Source: Tribonema minus | Taxonomy: Eukaryota; Sar; Xanthophyceae; Tribonematales; Tribonemataceae | DNA length: 64,000 bases | Direction of reading: 5' to 3' | Assembly: GCA_017506865.1 (NCBI GenBank) | Contig: JAFCMP010000135.1 | Coordinates: forward strand, 310,001 to 374,000 | Shown: piece by piece, positions 46,142 to 59,300 of the stretch | How positions within the stretch are numbered: the stretch's first letter is position 1 | Layout: each line of letters begins with the position of its first letter | The notes under the pieces: model-generated | Seen by the model: only the letters and a program-made list of their open reading frames with translations | Databases searched by the model: none | Told to the model about the DNA's origin: nothing | Translations under genes and position numbers: made by a program

Positions 46142-47902
46142 TACGGAGGAAGCGCGCTGCTGAGTGGGGGGGTCACGGCTGCCTCTGCAGAGAACGTTCC
46201 GCAGGCACTTTTCTGCGGCGCTCGCTTTGCGGGGATGGTTCCGCGCGTCTCACGCGGCGTGCGAGCGGCGGCACTAGTAAATCACAGTTGTTATTTTCTC
46301 CATCGATGGGGGGGGTCATGTGCTGGCTCCTCTGGCCGCTGCTGCTGTCGCACTGCTCGCTGCTGCCTGGCGTCAGCACATCCGGTGCGAGGTGATGTCT
46401 TGATTTTGCCTTCGCAGCACTGCTCAGTAGTGGCTCTGAGCACTGCTGCAACACTGTGTCTCACGGACCTGGAGCGTCGCCCTTTGAGGACACTGCTTGC
46501 TGCTGCCTGGCGTCACATCCGTTGTGAGCTGTTTCCACCTTTGCAGCACTGTAGTGGCTCTGAGCGCTGCTGCAATTCCCGCCACAGTGACTGGCAAAGT
46601 GACTCACGGAATCGGAGCGTCGCCCTGTTTATTTTGTTTGCTGTCCATCACTGAGAACGGCTGCATGCATCAGCGGGCAACGAGCGTGCATGCACCTCTG
46701 CCTTTCAAGTTTGCCTCGTCAGGTGGCTGCGCTGCATCGCTGCAAGGCTGTCCTGACGACAGCGGCGCATTTTCCTAATCAAGCCATCCGAGTACTTGAA
46801 AAGTATCGCAGGATGCATGTTGAGGCCAGCACAGCTCACTCCTTCATCAGTCTGGTGTGTTGCAGACGACACAACAAATCTAAGGCGCTCCGCACCATAC
46901 GCAACAGATAGAGGTGCGCTACGCGTAATCCAGTGCCATGGCGCGCATCTTTAATTCGATCCTGAGAATTTCGGCTGTTTTTCAGCAAGCATTGGTCCTT
47001 GCCTGGTATGCGGCACCTCAGGGAAGTGGGAAACGACCAGAGCACGGATTGCATCCATAGGTCAAAACATCAACTTCTCCTATCGGACGAAAATTCTCAG
47101 AGATCACTGCCCAACACCTCATTGAACTCGATACACATGTGAGCCACAACGGCGTGCGAGGTGCACAGTGGCCTGCAGCATGCGGCAATGAGGTTAGCGC
47201 GCGACCACAGCATGATCTGCATCAACTCCAACCCCCAGGAGATCCCTGCTCTGAGCCTTGTCCGTACTTGGTGCAAGGTACAGTCTGGTTGCATGCAGCG
47301 TGTGGGAGGTGAGCACTGTCTTGTAGATCGTACGTCTTGTCGCCAGCGCTCAACACTACCTGCGTCACACAACAGAGCAAACACCTGTGCCACATGCATA
47401 GCAAACACCGGACAGTCGGCCAAAGTGTGAGCAGGCAGTCGGCTCACAGAGTGCCATTGGGCAGTGTCATTACAAGCAGAGGCCCCAAAAGAAAACACCA
47501 TGTCTGCACGGCGCGCGCTTTGGCGTACGCACGTGCGCACTCTACGGTCACTTCAACACCTACTTCACAATGTGACTTGCCCCCCCTGCGCATTGGCATC
47601 CGCTTCGTAACAGAGCGCTGAGCGGCACGAAAACCGTGCAGCCCTGTGCGCCCCAGGTACTACCCGTCGCCCCGCTTGCAGTATGTTGCAACAGACACAC
47701 ACAACTACATACATGACGTGCAACAGACGAAACCGCTGAGCTCCCGCATGTGCTGTGGCGGCCCCGCTCGAGTTCGCCTCCTCTGATGCCGCCCATGCCC
47801 CTGGCACCTCTCAGGCTGACTCGGAGGCGTGGCGGGCTGATACAATTCCTTGGCCACCTTTTTGGCAGGGTAGGTATGTACACTGGTCGAGGGGTACACG
47901 GC
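46142..47902. other. Region between convergent genes, mostly empty
   Basis: This lies between the 3' ends of the ankyrin gene (plus) and the 208-residue gene (minus). It contains one tandem duplication (46355-46630). Otherwise I see no exon with consistent phase and no RNA gene. Confidence 0.45.
46355..46630. repeat. Tandem duplication, about 138-bp unit
   Basis: gctgctgcctggcgtcacat and the following ggtggctctgagcgctgctgcaa-type sequence occur in two consecutive diverged units (46355-46490 and 46495-46630), each ending near ggagcgtcgccct. I see no associated splice junction. Confidence 0.6.
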
Positions 47903-49868
47903 TCAGCAGATGACGCAGGGGTCGCCGCCCGCCACAAGCGCGCGCACCGGCAGTTCCCTTCCATCCATGACGTCGTTGTCCGCAACGATCATGTAGTCGC
48001 TGTCGTCATCGGCGTCACTCACAGGAAGCAGTTTGGCGGCCTGCAGCGGCGCCAGCGCTACTTCAGATTCCAGCGGCGACGTGCCTGTAGCAGCGTCATC
48101 TGTCGCGACTAGCTGGGCTTTAGGCTGCAGCGGGGTGGGAGGTTCTAGTTGGAGCTGGACGTCCGCTGCGCTGAGCATAAGCGGCGGTGGCGGTGCCGCC
48201 AGAGGGTGACGCGCCACTGGCAGGGGTTGACGCACCACTGGTCGCGCGCGCCTGTGATTTGCGCCCCTGCAGACGGGGGAGGAGGGGGGGGCATTGCATG
48301 AGGGTACGCGCTAAGACTCTGATAAGAGCTTGTTGTAGTTTTGCTTGACCTGCTGATTGGCAATCACATCAGGGGAGCTGTGCACAGCTACTTCAAGTGT
48401 ACGCTATCCAATGGCTGACCCAACTGAGCATCCTTGGCAGTCCCGCCAGTGGAACCTGCTGCGCGCGCGCAGTTGCGCCAGGAATGTGCTTGCGGTATGT
48501 AGCTGGAAGGCTTTCAGTTTGACGGCAAACCACACCTTGTCGCCTAGAGCTATACAATCTTTTGATTCGTTTCCATGCAGGATACGATCTGAGAACAGTG
48601 AAGAGTTGCATTCCAAAGACTTGCACTTCCAGAAAAGGATTTGCAAAGAGGCGCCGTCTCCCTGGCGTACAAATGCAGTCAAAGTGCACGCAAATTGATG
48701 TTCGCAGAGATAGAGATCAACTTATGCTCAGATTTTTGGCCATTCGAATGGAGCCTGCCAGTGACAATGGAAAACTTAGTCCAACTTGATGGTGTTTGCT
48801 GCAGTCATGACAGTGTAGAGAGCTAGTGTCAGTGCTTGCATCAAATAATGCTGCAGTGCAGCTGGCCAACCGCTTGCTGTGCTCACACGGCAGATAGCCA
48901 AAAACTTGGCTCAGCGTCAGTTGCAATCCCTCATCTGCCAGAAAAACAACTTGCAGTGCCTGGCTGCCAAGACTTGTATAGACTGGCACTGAGTGATTCG
49001 ATTCCCCGTAGCATGGTGTGATTCGCATCATCCTGATGGTGTCGCAGCCCTCCGTAAACACCTAGCCGACCTTGCAAACTTCAGAGTAACTTTGATTGCT
49101 TGAGTGAGCAGCATCAGTAGGGGAGATTCTAAGGAATGTGTGAGCGTGAATTGGTGCGACACAGTGGGCCTCTCGGACTTCCTCATGACACTCTGCATGC
49201 TTGCATGCGGGCTTGGCATGCACCCACAATGTAAGTGGGACCTACAATCAGAAGCTGTAGGAATGTGGTTGCACTTGGCTGTGTGATTGAGGTACTTGGG
49301 GCCTACACAACTGCAATTCCAAGAGTGTTTGCATGCAAGAACATGGGAAAATGAGAGCCCGCAAACGACTTACCAGGCTGGGTGCCTTTCTAACACGCGC
49401 TGGGCAAACCTCTGGCCTCCGCAGCAGGCGCTCTCTGGCCGCATGAGTCGCATGCACTCGAGCAGCATGTCGTCCATGCAGCAATGCTCATCGTGCATCG
49501 GAACTGCAGACGCCAGCAGCAACTGCCACAGTGTCTTCTCAGTTGCTAGCCTGTGCAAAAAGACGACGTTCAAAAAAGTCGAATGCTGTTAGCAAAAACG
49601 TTGCGATAGGAGGCTTCACGCTCGACCAGAAGGAGGTTTGGCTATCTCTGCAAATGGTGATTGATGCCTGAACGTGTGCGTCGTTGTGTTTCTGCGATAA
49701 TTGGCAAAAGACACGCTTACCAGATGAGTCTCTGGCCTTGTCGTGTGGGCTCGGGGAAGGCGGGTGGCCACTGTGAGAGCAATGCTTGAAGCCCTGTTGC
49801 TGAAGAATTCGTTGTGTGCTAGCACGTTGGTGGCAGGCGGTGAGAATATACTCACCAGGGTCAAACAT
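47903..49868 (-). CDS. Hypothetical protein, 208 residues, four exons
   Basis: Exons 49868-49856, 49793-49721, 49550-49374 and 48266-47903 (TGA) total 627 bases with phase closing at every junction. The protein starts MFDPGLQALLSQWPP and continues through QGQRLIWLATEKTLWQLLLA and LECMRLMRPESACCGG to a Pro/Ala-rich middle and an acidic patch (SDADDDSDYMIV) before the end GGDPCVIC. The ATG at 49868 is preceded by an in-frame stop, so it is the likely start unless a far exon exists. No signal peptide or membrane segment is seen. I do not recognise the family. The Cys/His-containing helical middle is its only distinctive part. Confidence 0.7.
48506..48580 (-). repeat. Dispersed repeat family R1, copy 6 (partial)
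   Basis: A shortened copy of about 75 bp, from ggcaaaccacaccttgtcgc to caatcttttgattcgtttcc, in an intron of the 208-residue gene and in the same orientation as copy 1. Confidence 0.6.
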
Positions 49869-50456
49869 CCATCAGTTGTGTGTGTCCGTTACGTCGTGGG
49901 CAACCCCCCCCTCCCCTCCTGGAATCATCATCACTTTTCTATTTACACACCCAGACCAACATGAACGCATATGCAAAGCGCCCACTTTCAATTTCCGCGC
50001 CTTTTTTTAGTTAAAACTAGTTCTAGTCTGCGTCAAACATGAGAGCGCAGCGCCGAGTGCTTGTTCAGAGAAGGTACAGAAGCATTTGCAACGTGTCACA
50101 TCCTCAATGCTCTGAGCATGGCCTGCCCCAAACATTTGCAGCGTACACTGTTGCATACACATGTGACATGGGGGTAGGACTGTGTAGCAATGGCGGGGTT
50201 TGAGCGGTTGTGGCATATGGCTTGTGCATTGACTGCCGGTGCCAGACAAACAGACAACACTCGCACAAGGGCGCAAGAAAGCCCACATGTCTGGAGTTTG
50301 TGACACTGAGAATACTTTAAGGCACAATCCAAAGCAAAAACAAGCCCAGGCCCAGAGCACTCCTGGGAAGAACAGCCACCAACTTCACATCCAAATGCTG
50401 TTTCATTGAGCACGCTTGCAAGAGTTTACGGCCATGTGCTTGCGGGCTGCACTGCC

Positions 50457-50514
50457 CCTCCCCCCCCCCCCCCCCCTCCCACTCCTGAAGCAGAGGCCCC
50501 CCCCCCCCCCCCCG
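50457..50514. repeat. Poly-C tracts
   Basis: Two C-runs of 15-18 bp separated by a short mixed stretch, upstream of the 208-residue gene. No function is inferred. Confidence 0.7.
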
Positions 50515-50954
50515 CCTTGCCGCCCCCTCCAATGAAGAAACCGTGAGTGTAGAAGCAGCCGTCTACATGTCACTGGCTACCCACTGCCCTGCGCAACCGC
50601 GGCAGAGACAGCGTACACTGCCCACAGAGCACCTCCTGCAAAGTCAGCGGAGAGGTGCCGCTGGCCAGGGCAATGAGGCCCCTGCTTCCAAGAAACTGCA
50701 ATCTGTGACGAACAAGAAGGCAGCAGCATGCAGCAGGCGTTGGCAAGCCTCTGGCGTTGAGATTGTGACTGTCACAGTGGTGCGTGTGGATTGCTGTTGT
50801 CCTTGCAATTGCGTAAGCGGACAACAGCCGCTGAGAGCTGAGGGCCGTCTGAAGGGCGTTCGTCAGTTATACTTTTTTAGTTTTGCTTCAGGGGCAAAAA
50901 CTCAGCATCAAGAGCCCTGCCAATTGCACTAGCTACTGTGTGCATGACGCTGAC

Positions 50955-53900
50955 CTGCAAGCATGCGTAGTAGACTATGTCCCCCACGGATTGAGGGGCG
51001 CTCACAGGCATGCCCAATATGCAAAAGCACGTCACGTCGATGTTCTTGCCCGCAATCAGCCCAGCAACACACCGGATTGCAATGCACGGAAAGCAACACC
51101 TAGCAGGCAGTGCACCTGAAAGACACATCAGCGATGGCTTGACGCGACGAACAAGGCACGTACACCGACCACGTGCCCGAAACTGAAGCGCCCAGTGTCA
51201 GGGCACTGAGATAAATGTTGTGCATGTGTGCGCACGTGTGTGTGGGGAGGGGGAATGGGGGGGGGAGGGGCAATGTGGGGGGAGGGGCGCAATCCAGCAA
51301 GGCAGTACATACCTGCACCAGGTGTGCGCCTTTAGAGGCGCAGTTGCGCCAGGCAACAGGGCCGCCGTGGAACCCTTACCCCCGGGTCGGCTATTTTTCG
51401 TAATTGGGGAATTGACATGTTGCGCGTGTGCGCATGAGTTGGTTGCCATTCCATGATGAGCACTGAGCTTTTCAAGCTTCAAGTTGGAGTTGAACTTCTG
51501 TACTTAAGCCTAAGTTCATGGGCAGCTGACCTGGTGAGCATGCGCAGGAACCGCCTGCAGTCTAGCGTGCCGCCCGGCGCCCCGTCGGCGCTGCAGCACG
51601 CGCACAGTGCAAGAATATCCTTGCGTCGCAGGTGCAGGCCGAAGACCTCTCGCAGCGCGCACCTCGCGGCTGCGGTTCAACAGCAGCAGTCCATGAAGGT
51701 ACAACAGTGTCAGGGGGGGCAGATGGACGAGCACTTCGAGGGGGCGGGAGATGCCATTTGGCGATGTCGTTCAGAAGCGATCGGCAGTGCGCACTGAGAC
51801 TCTTTCAAGGTGTTCACAGGTCGCATGCAGATTATGGTTGCAGTATGGACATCCACCACCTTCTTTTTTTTTCTCGCTCCCTAAGCGAGAATGAGTAAGA
51901 AGTACTTCAGTATTCTGAGTGGGCAGTGTGCCGCCGCAGCATGTTTTGTTCAAACTGAACGCCTGGAAGTATTTGTGGTGCCACCAGCTCAATGACATAA
52001 CAGCCAATCAAGCCATTTATGGAGTGTGCTATCCACTTCAAAAAGTTGCAGCCATCTCTGGTCTTCAGTTAAACGCTGCTGCCAGTACAAGATCATCAAT
52101 GACTCATCATAGACTGTTTTTCCGAGTCTGACAAACCTGCGCAGCGCTCGGTCAACGCGTCACAGTGCTTGCATTTCAAGAAAATGCACCACAGCGGTCA
52201 CAGCATGCCCTTAGTCTCGTGAAAATGCGCAGGACAGATATAATATCGCAGAAGTTGGCGTAGCTCTCCCAGAATGCTGCAGCTTTGCCCTCGCATACAC
52301 CACGACACATTTAAAATTTAATAGCAGCCAGTCTGCCAGCGGCAAGCTGGCGTAGCCATTTGTGCATGCTTGGCCCTCCACCTATGAGTAAGCACAATCA
52401 GTGATGGCATTGAACTCATTATATCGGCAAGGTGAGTCTGCACGGCACTGAAGGTCACAACGGCAGTAATGACTTGGTAACGCACACATTTTCATGCGAG
52501 CGGCAGCAATAACTTCGAGAGCGCGCACCTTTGCATGTGAGCGCATCACTGGCCTTGAATGGAGACAGCGGCGGCCGCGCCTTGCCCCCATCGTAATACC
52601 TCTTTACAGCAACCGCGAGCTTTGTCAGTACCGCATCCTGTGGCAGCCGGGAAGTGAGGGAGTTCACTCTCATGACAGGGAGATCGACTGAGCGTGGAGC
52701 GTGAGGTACAGTTTTGCTGTGCTAATGGTTTTGAAAAAACGCATTGTCATTTTTTGTACATGCATTTTGAAACATCAGTGTATTTTTAGAAGCTGAAAAT
52801 CATGACATTTGCAATCCGATAATGTTCATGCCAGCACACGGTGCTACAGATAGGACCTGTTTAAGTACGTGAGTCGGCGACAAGCACGTATATACAACAC
52901 AATTGGCGTGAGAACGCTTGACATGGCAAGCCCAGTGGCTTGCAAGTTGCGACATGCGTGGATGGGGGCTGCGGCTTATCTTACCATGACGCTGTACTTC
53001 AGCAGCGTGATGCACGCCAATTCTTGTCAAGATGAATTCTGTGCTTACTTGCATGGCCTGTCATTGATGTTACAGGACAGTTGAGAGTGAAATCCGCCAT
53101 GTACGCTGCCCCAGATAGTCAAGGAGCTGATGGAGCACTTTCCAATTTATAGTTGTTGCTCAAAGACGGTTAAGTGAGGTTACATGATTTGAAGTATGCT
53201 TTTATCATTTTCGCTGAGGGTGCAAAGCGACGCTGTGCTGCAAAGGATGTCGGAAAGGTAAACCAGGTCATTACTTACACTCTGTGGGCACGACTGATGC
53301 ACACATGCATACATACATGCGCGTGCACACATACTATAGTAAGGTGTCCATGCCTCCACGCAAATGTTCACATGCGCTACAGTCAGAACTCGACATCAGA
53401 TCACACTGTACTTTCAATGTGTAGCCTCAGCAATGTTCATTGTGGCAGCACAAAAATGCTTGTGGTGCTCAGATGATAGCGTAGTGCAGAGATTGGGCTT
53501 TGTTATCCGGAGCATCTCAGTCCAGGTTTGACGGTTGAGTTTACAAATTTGCAGCTTGTCCATTGCACAGTCTCTCAAGGCAGCAAGTTCAAAGCTGACC
53601 TTCTGCATCTCTGTTGGCAGGGCATCGATGACCGCTGCAGATCCCAAATGGTCCACAGTCTGCCGTCGTTCAGAGGGCTCGCCACGCTCATCAATACAAA
53701 CATCCTCTACTGTTGAGCAATGCTGTCTTCGCTGAGGAGATTGGCGGCCGCAATGCCCCCTGGGTCGCCAGCGGGGATCGCTTGACCACTGCTGCTGGGG
53801 CGCATCCAGCAGCTCGTCCTGCATAGTTGTGCAAAGGATTGGCGGTGTCTCTTAGTGACTGGGCAGGGATGTAAGTTCAAGTGGCGGTTGCGATGTCACA

Positions 53901-56331
53901 CTGGCTCATCTGGCACTTGTGGCAAGGCCCTTTCAGTGCGCTGTTTTAGTTAGTGCTCAGGGCTCGCCTGAACGTATAGCACAAGTGTACTGGAGCTCCA
54001 GTGTCGCGGATCCTCATTGCCCTGCATACCTCGATGTATGGCGCTTCCACATTTTGCAATGCTTCATAGAAGTACATGCTGCCTTGCAGGTAAATGTTAT
54101 ACACAAGTTCTGCCGTCAACTGCTGTATTGAGGATCATCCGCATCATGTCGACGCCTTAAAATGTTCGCATTGGCAGTCAGCCTTGGCAATGGCTCAGGC
54201 CGCCAACACGAGGTAGGCCCGCCTGAAGCTGAACGCCAAGCGATGCTCGCCTTACACCACAGACTTGATTTGACCAACGTGCTGTAAAGTAGGCCGTACA
54301 ATTGGGCCGTCTGACTTTGGCGTCATCCCGCCAGGTCTAGGGGTTGCGGAGGTTTGACGCATACTGAGGTGCAATCAACATGTTGTAGCTTACTGGTGAT
54401 GTGGAAGGGCACTGAAATGCAACAGTCATCTAATGGCTGTCAACATGCTACAGCAGACCTGGAAATATGATTTTTGAACTTTGCCGTCATACTTTGAAGT
54501 TTTTTTTCCAATTTGGTGTCATTTGAAGTATGTAGAGCTTCAAGCCTCAAGACTCGAAATTTACATTTCAGAAGCATTGTATGAATACCCAGTAGTTGTA
54601 CAATACCAAAGACCCAGCAGCATCACGTGATCATCGTGTGCTGACTTAGTGCTTTAAGAATTTTTGATGTAGGGCCACTTGCTGCTTCTTGAAGCGTCCA
54701 TGGGCCTAACCAAGGAGCCTAGTTGATTGGTGATGAATTGCTGCAAAAATGCAACTGCAGCCATGCGTACCTCATTTGATCCTGCTGACAATATTCCGCG
54801 CAATGGTCGCGCGCTGTCCCCCTGGCAAGGTGTTGCCCCCTGCCAAACTGTCGATTGCGGTTGCAATAATGCGTCTGTTGGACTTGAAGTAAGGTCTGGT
54901 GGACTTGAAACAAGGTCTGGCTCGTGAATGCTGGGCTCCTGTGACGCCGCACACTAGCAAGCAATGAGGGCAGATGAGATCAAAGGGTGGCAGGTAAGGA
55001 CATGATTTGCAACATTCACGTTGTGCTGCGCCACCCTGCTAGGTCAAAGACAACGATTTGGTACAACAGTGCTCATCCTAGCTCACTACGATGCAGTACC
55101 TTGAAGTATCTACTGAAGTCTTATGGGCGATGGCCTGTGAGAATGCTGTATGTTCTGGTCATATTCACTTTGAAAAATGAATATTTAAGGACAATATTCC
55201 TAGTAGTGCTCCAGAGAATATACACTCTGCTTTGGAATGCGTACTTGTGGCAGAGCCATTGTGTGCATGAGCTACAAGTTGAACGTACATAATCTGCACG
55301 GAAGCAACCTCCGGATGTGACGCTTCAACCCTAACCCTAACCCTAACCCTAACCCTAACCCTGCAATCCCTATCATCAAGAGTCAAACGCCTACTGACCT
55401 GCAGCAGCAGCTGCTTGCGCCGCTCGCGCCTGCGCGCGCGGCGCTGCTGCCTGAGCTGCTCCTCGGCGCACAGCTGCCGGAACATGTCCACGAGGTCGTG
55501 CCCGTCGACGCCGGCTTGTCTGCAGAGGCCAAGGCAGCGAGCATCACTGAGGGAGAATTTCAGGGCATACCTGCGCCAGCTGCCATGTTACAAGGGCCTT
55601 ACAAGGGCCAGTTCAGCTGATGGCCTCTGATTCTAAATCGTCCTCTTAGTATAGGAGGCCTGGCATGTGCCTCTCGGCCAGCGCACCGTAGCCCGTGGAT
55701 GCAGCTTTGGGCATGGTCCCGCTGGCTGGCACACTAAGTAGGCGCGGTGACGATGCACAACCCGACACGCTGCTGTCTTCCTACGTGTCACCGCAGGGGC
55801 GGCGACGCATGCACGTCTCAGTGGCGCACGCAGCGTCTCAGTGACGCACGCAACATCGAGCGGAGCACGCACAGCCGACGCTGCAGCGCGCCGCACACCG
55901 CATGGTCAATGTGCCAGCCCTCCGTGCATGGGTCACCACGCGGCGCTGATCAGCAGCGCTACACATGGCAGCGCTCACCTGTCCCGCGCCAGCGCGTCGG
56001 GCGCCGCGCGCCCCTCCGCACGGTGTGCTATCGTTGCCGCTCTCAGACCACGACATTGCTCACAGCACGCAGCAGCTATTGGCAGCTCTCACAGTGGAGC
56101 GTGGCAGCGCTCACCTGTCCCGCGCCAGCGCTTCGTGCACAGCGCACGCCTCCGCGCGCGACACCGCAACGCGCGCAACGTCGCGCACGAGCGCGCGCAG
56201 CCGCTCTGCACCGTACGGCCCATTGGCGCGCACGCCTTCGAACACGGCGCCGCGCACGCCGCCGCGCACGTAGAGCGCTGCCGCGAGGCGCCGCCACAGG
56301 CGCGGCAGCGTCGCGGCCACCGGCGGCGGCA

Positions 56332-56368
<37 letters not shown>

Positions 56369-59300
56369 TGCGGTCTGCGGGGAGTCGGGCGCAGCGCTCG
56401 GGCGGCCGAGGTCCAGTGTGTCTTCCGTGGTGGCGCTGCTCAGGAATGGAGGAGATGTGGCCAGGGTGACATCATGGACGCGTTTCAGCGGATCGGTGGT
56501 GAGCGCTCTGCGTGGCGTCAATGGTAACGACAGGACCAGGCCCAGGGTGCGGTACAAGAAGCAGCAGGCCAAGTGGAGGAGCATGTACCGATGGGGGCAC
56601 TGGCGGACAGCAGCAGCGGCAGCGGCAGCAGCGGCACCCCAGCGGGCAGCATGATGCAGATACCACATCTGCAGTGATGGCGCTGTTCATGATGGCAGAC
56701 CTGAAGGATCCGGTTGGCGGGCTACACCTCATTAAGCCCGGAATCTTGATTGCGTTACTCAAATGGGGAACCGTAACCAATACAAGATTTTGCTCCCCCT
56801 TCACAGTTTGAAGACCCCTTACCTATGCGACATGGGGGATGTGTGAGGCCCCCCCACTGTTGAAGTAGGTGCTGCATCGTCATCATCGCTGTCCCCCAAT
56901 AGCAGGTCCTTGTCCAGCAGAGCCGCATCTGCGCGAGAGACAAATACAGACAGCCTCGGGGTTGAAATGGGGCTGAGTCGCCAATCCTTCTTGTTTTTCA
57001 GAGTAAGTATCAAAAAACGCAAATGAACATCACTCACTGGAATCAGCACTGCTACCTTCCATCCCGGCGTTGTGAAATGTTTAGCTCTCCGGTGCCTCAA
57101 ACAGCACAGATGTGTAGAGGATTGATCATGTATCGTTCATATGCAAAGTTATTCTGCTGAAACCATGCAGTACAGTTGTACATGTAGTGTGTCAGATGAA
57201 CTGTGGTACTTCTGGAAATAGTTTTCTTGATTCACGATGCGTTTGCTTGACACCAGCTGAGGCACATTACGATGTGGGGCAGCTCTGCCGTCTCCACACA
57301 CACATATGTGCAACAAGCTATTCACATTTCCAACGCTCAGGCGCACCAATCAAGACTCATGGTCGAGAGGAGCCTTTGTGAGAATGGGCGGTTATGGTTC
57401 CCATGGTCTTGCAGACTAGTCTTGAAGGCACTCAGTGTCGGCAACTGAGTGCTGCCTAAACGCAAGGAGAGTAGGTGGCGTTTACATAACAGTGAAGTCG
57501 ATGTTAGGATTTGGATTAGGGTAGACCAGGGGTGTGCTGCACCATCTGCCTTGATGTTGTGCCGTATACACATCAAATGATGACAGCTGAAATCGCACAT
57601 CCTCTCAGAAGCTCATGACAAACCGCCAGCATCTCTGAGAACCACAGAGAGGCAACTAATGGATTATTGCTTGCTGCGCTTGCAGTCCATTTTGAATGCA
57701 TCACTTATTTCAAACAGCATCAGAGTCGAGGTGAACATCGTGCTCGCGGCATGGAGGTTTGATAGCGGCAACAACCCTAGGCACTTGTTTGTTTCATGGC
57801 CTGCGCGAAGTCACAACAGCTGCCATGTGGGTAGCACAGGCAGGAGCTGACAAAGAAAGTGTGGGCATGTGATGAGCCGTTTTTCAACAGCAAAAGAAAC
57901 AGCGCTCATTAACAAGGACAAGGTCAAAACTGCGCTGAGTTGCAAGGGGGAGTGCGCCGTACCTATGATGTTGTGCTCCTTCATGTATCTGCGGCGGTAA
58001 GCCGCCATGCGCTGCGCCCTCAGACCGTCGATGCGCAGCTCATCTGTCACCTGTGACGCTCCACATTGGCGTTGAAGTTGGGGTTAGGGACTGTAAAAAG
58101 TGGCGCACACAGTGCTCTGCACGACTGATGCCAGCGCATGCACTGCGGCACCACTCCTCATCTCTGGCGCTTTCCAGGCTCTGATTTGCAAGGACAGGAG
58201 AGACGCCGCCTGCCACGCACGAGCTTACAGCGACGTACGTGCGCACAGGTCATTGACACGGGCCAGTTGCACCAGGCACCCCAGCACATGGGGCGTCTGC
58301 CATAGCGAAATGCGGGAGCAGGCGATATGCGACAATACGTCACTCCAAGACTGCTGACTCAAAGAAATTGCAGGCAGAGCAGAGGGTACGCGGCGCCAAC
58401 CAAAGTGCCACAACCAGTGCTCAACAAAGGAGGTGCCTGTCGTCCAAGCGGCGAGCCCGTGATCATCAGCCGATAGTGCTGCGCAGTGGCGACTAGAAGC
58501 CTTTTTCCAGTGTATGACGCATATATTTGCAGCGGTGACGACAAGTATGGTTTGAGAGAATGCCATTGCCAAAAGCTGGTGTACACCAGGGGCTGCAGGT
58601 CACGTTCTGCACGCAAACGCACGCCTGGATTCTCATTCTTGCACACGCGGTTTTCTGCATGAGGTTGACCCAACAGTGTAGACCTCCTCATGCCCAAGGT
58701 CCGACTGTCTTTCAAACCATCACAACATGTAAAGTGAGTTGACGCAGACACACATCGATATCACATATGCATACACCCTTCATAGCACCAGCGAAAGGTA
58801 AAGACTGACGCGTTGTCTCACCTTGAAGAAGAGTGACAGGAACTCTGCGCCGTCGACAGTGCCGCTGCCGTCGGCGTCGAAGAGCTCAAACAGCGCCGCC
58901 AGCTCGCGCGGAGGCAGCTTCACGCCAAGCGAACGCATAAAAAGTGCAAGGTCTGGTGGCAGCAGCAGCGCATCCTTAAGCGCCTGCACTTGCGGCGCCT
59001 AGATTGCAATGTCGGTGAGGTTTGGGGGGGGGAGGGGGGGGGCACAGACGTTAGATGCAGCTTCTGGTGCTCACCTGTGCAGGATGCAGAGAAGAAAAGA
59101 AGCGTCGGGCAATAGCGTATAATTCTCGTCAAATGCTTAAGTCTGTAATGTAAGCTCAAGGCGCAATTCGGCGGCAGGGTTGGCTGAGCTTTGCAGTACC
59201 TGCAGATTTTGCTAAAGCCACCCATGCAAGCATGCAAACAGAGCTACTGCAGTGAAGCAATGAAGGCTTGCGCATGTCTGCCATAGTTCTGTATGGTGCT

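Noticed and set aside
51216-51330. Regulatory G-rich element upstream of an exon
   Set aside because: It is a low-complexity G/A tract with no defined motif; similar tracts are scattered through the window.
53414-53818. A firm exon of the EF-hand gene
   Set aside because: The frame is open and its acceptor phase fits, but two frames look equally good and no donor is evident. It is mentioned only as a possibility.
55327-55362. Chromosome end
   Set aside because: Only about six telomere-like units are present, and coding exons continue on both sides.
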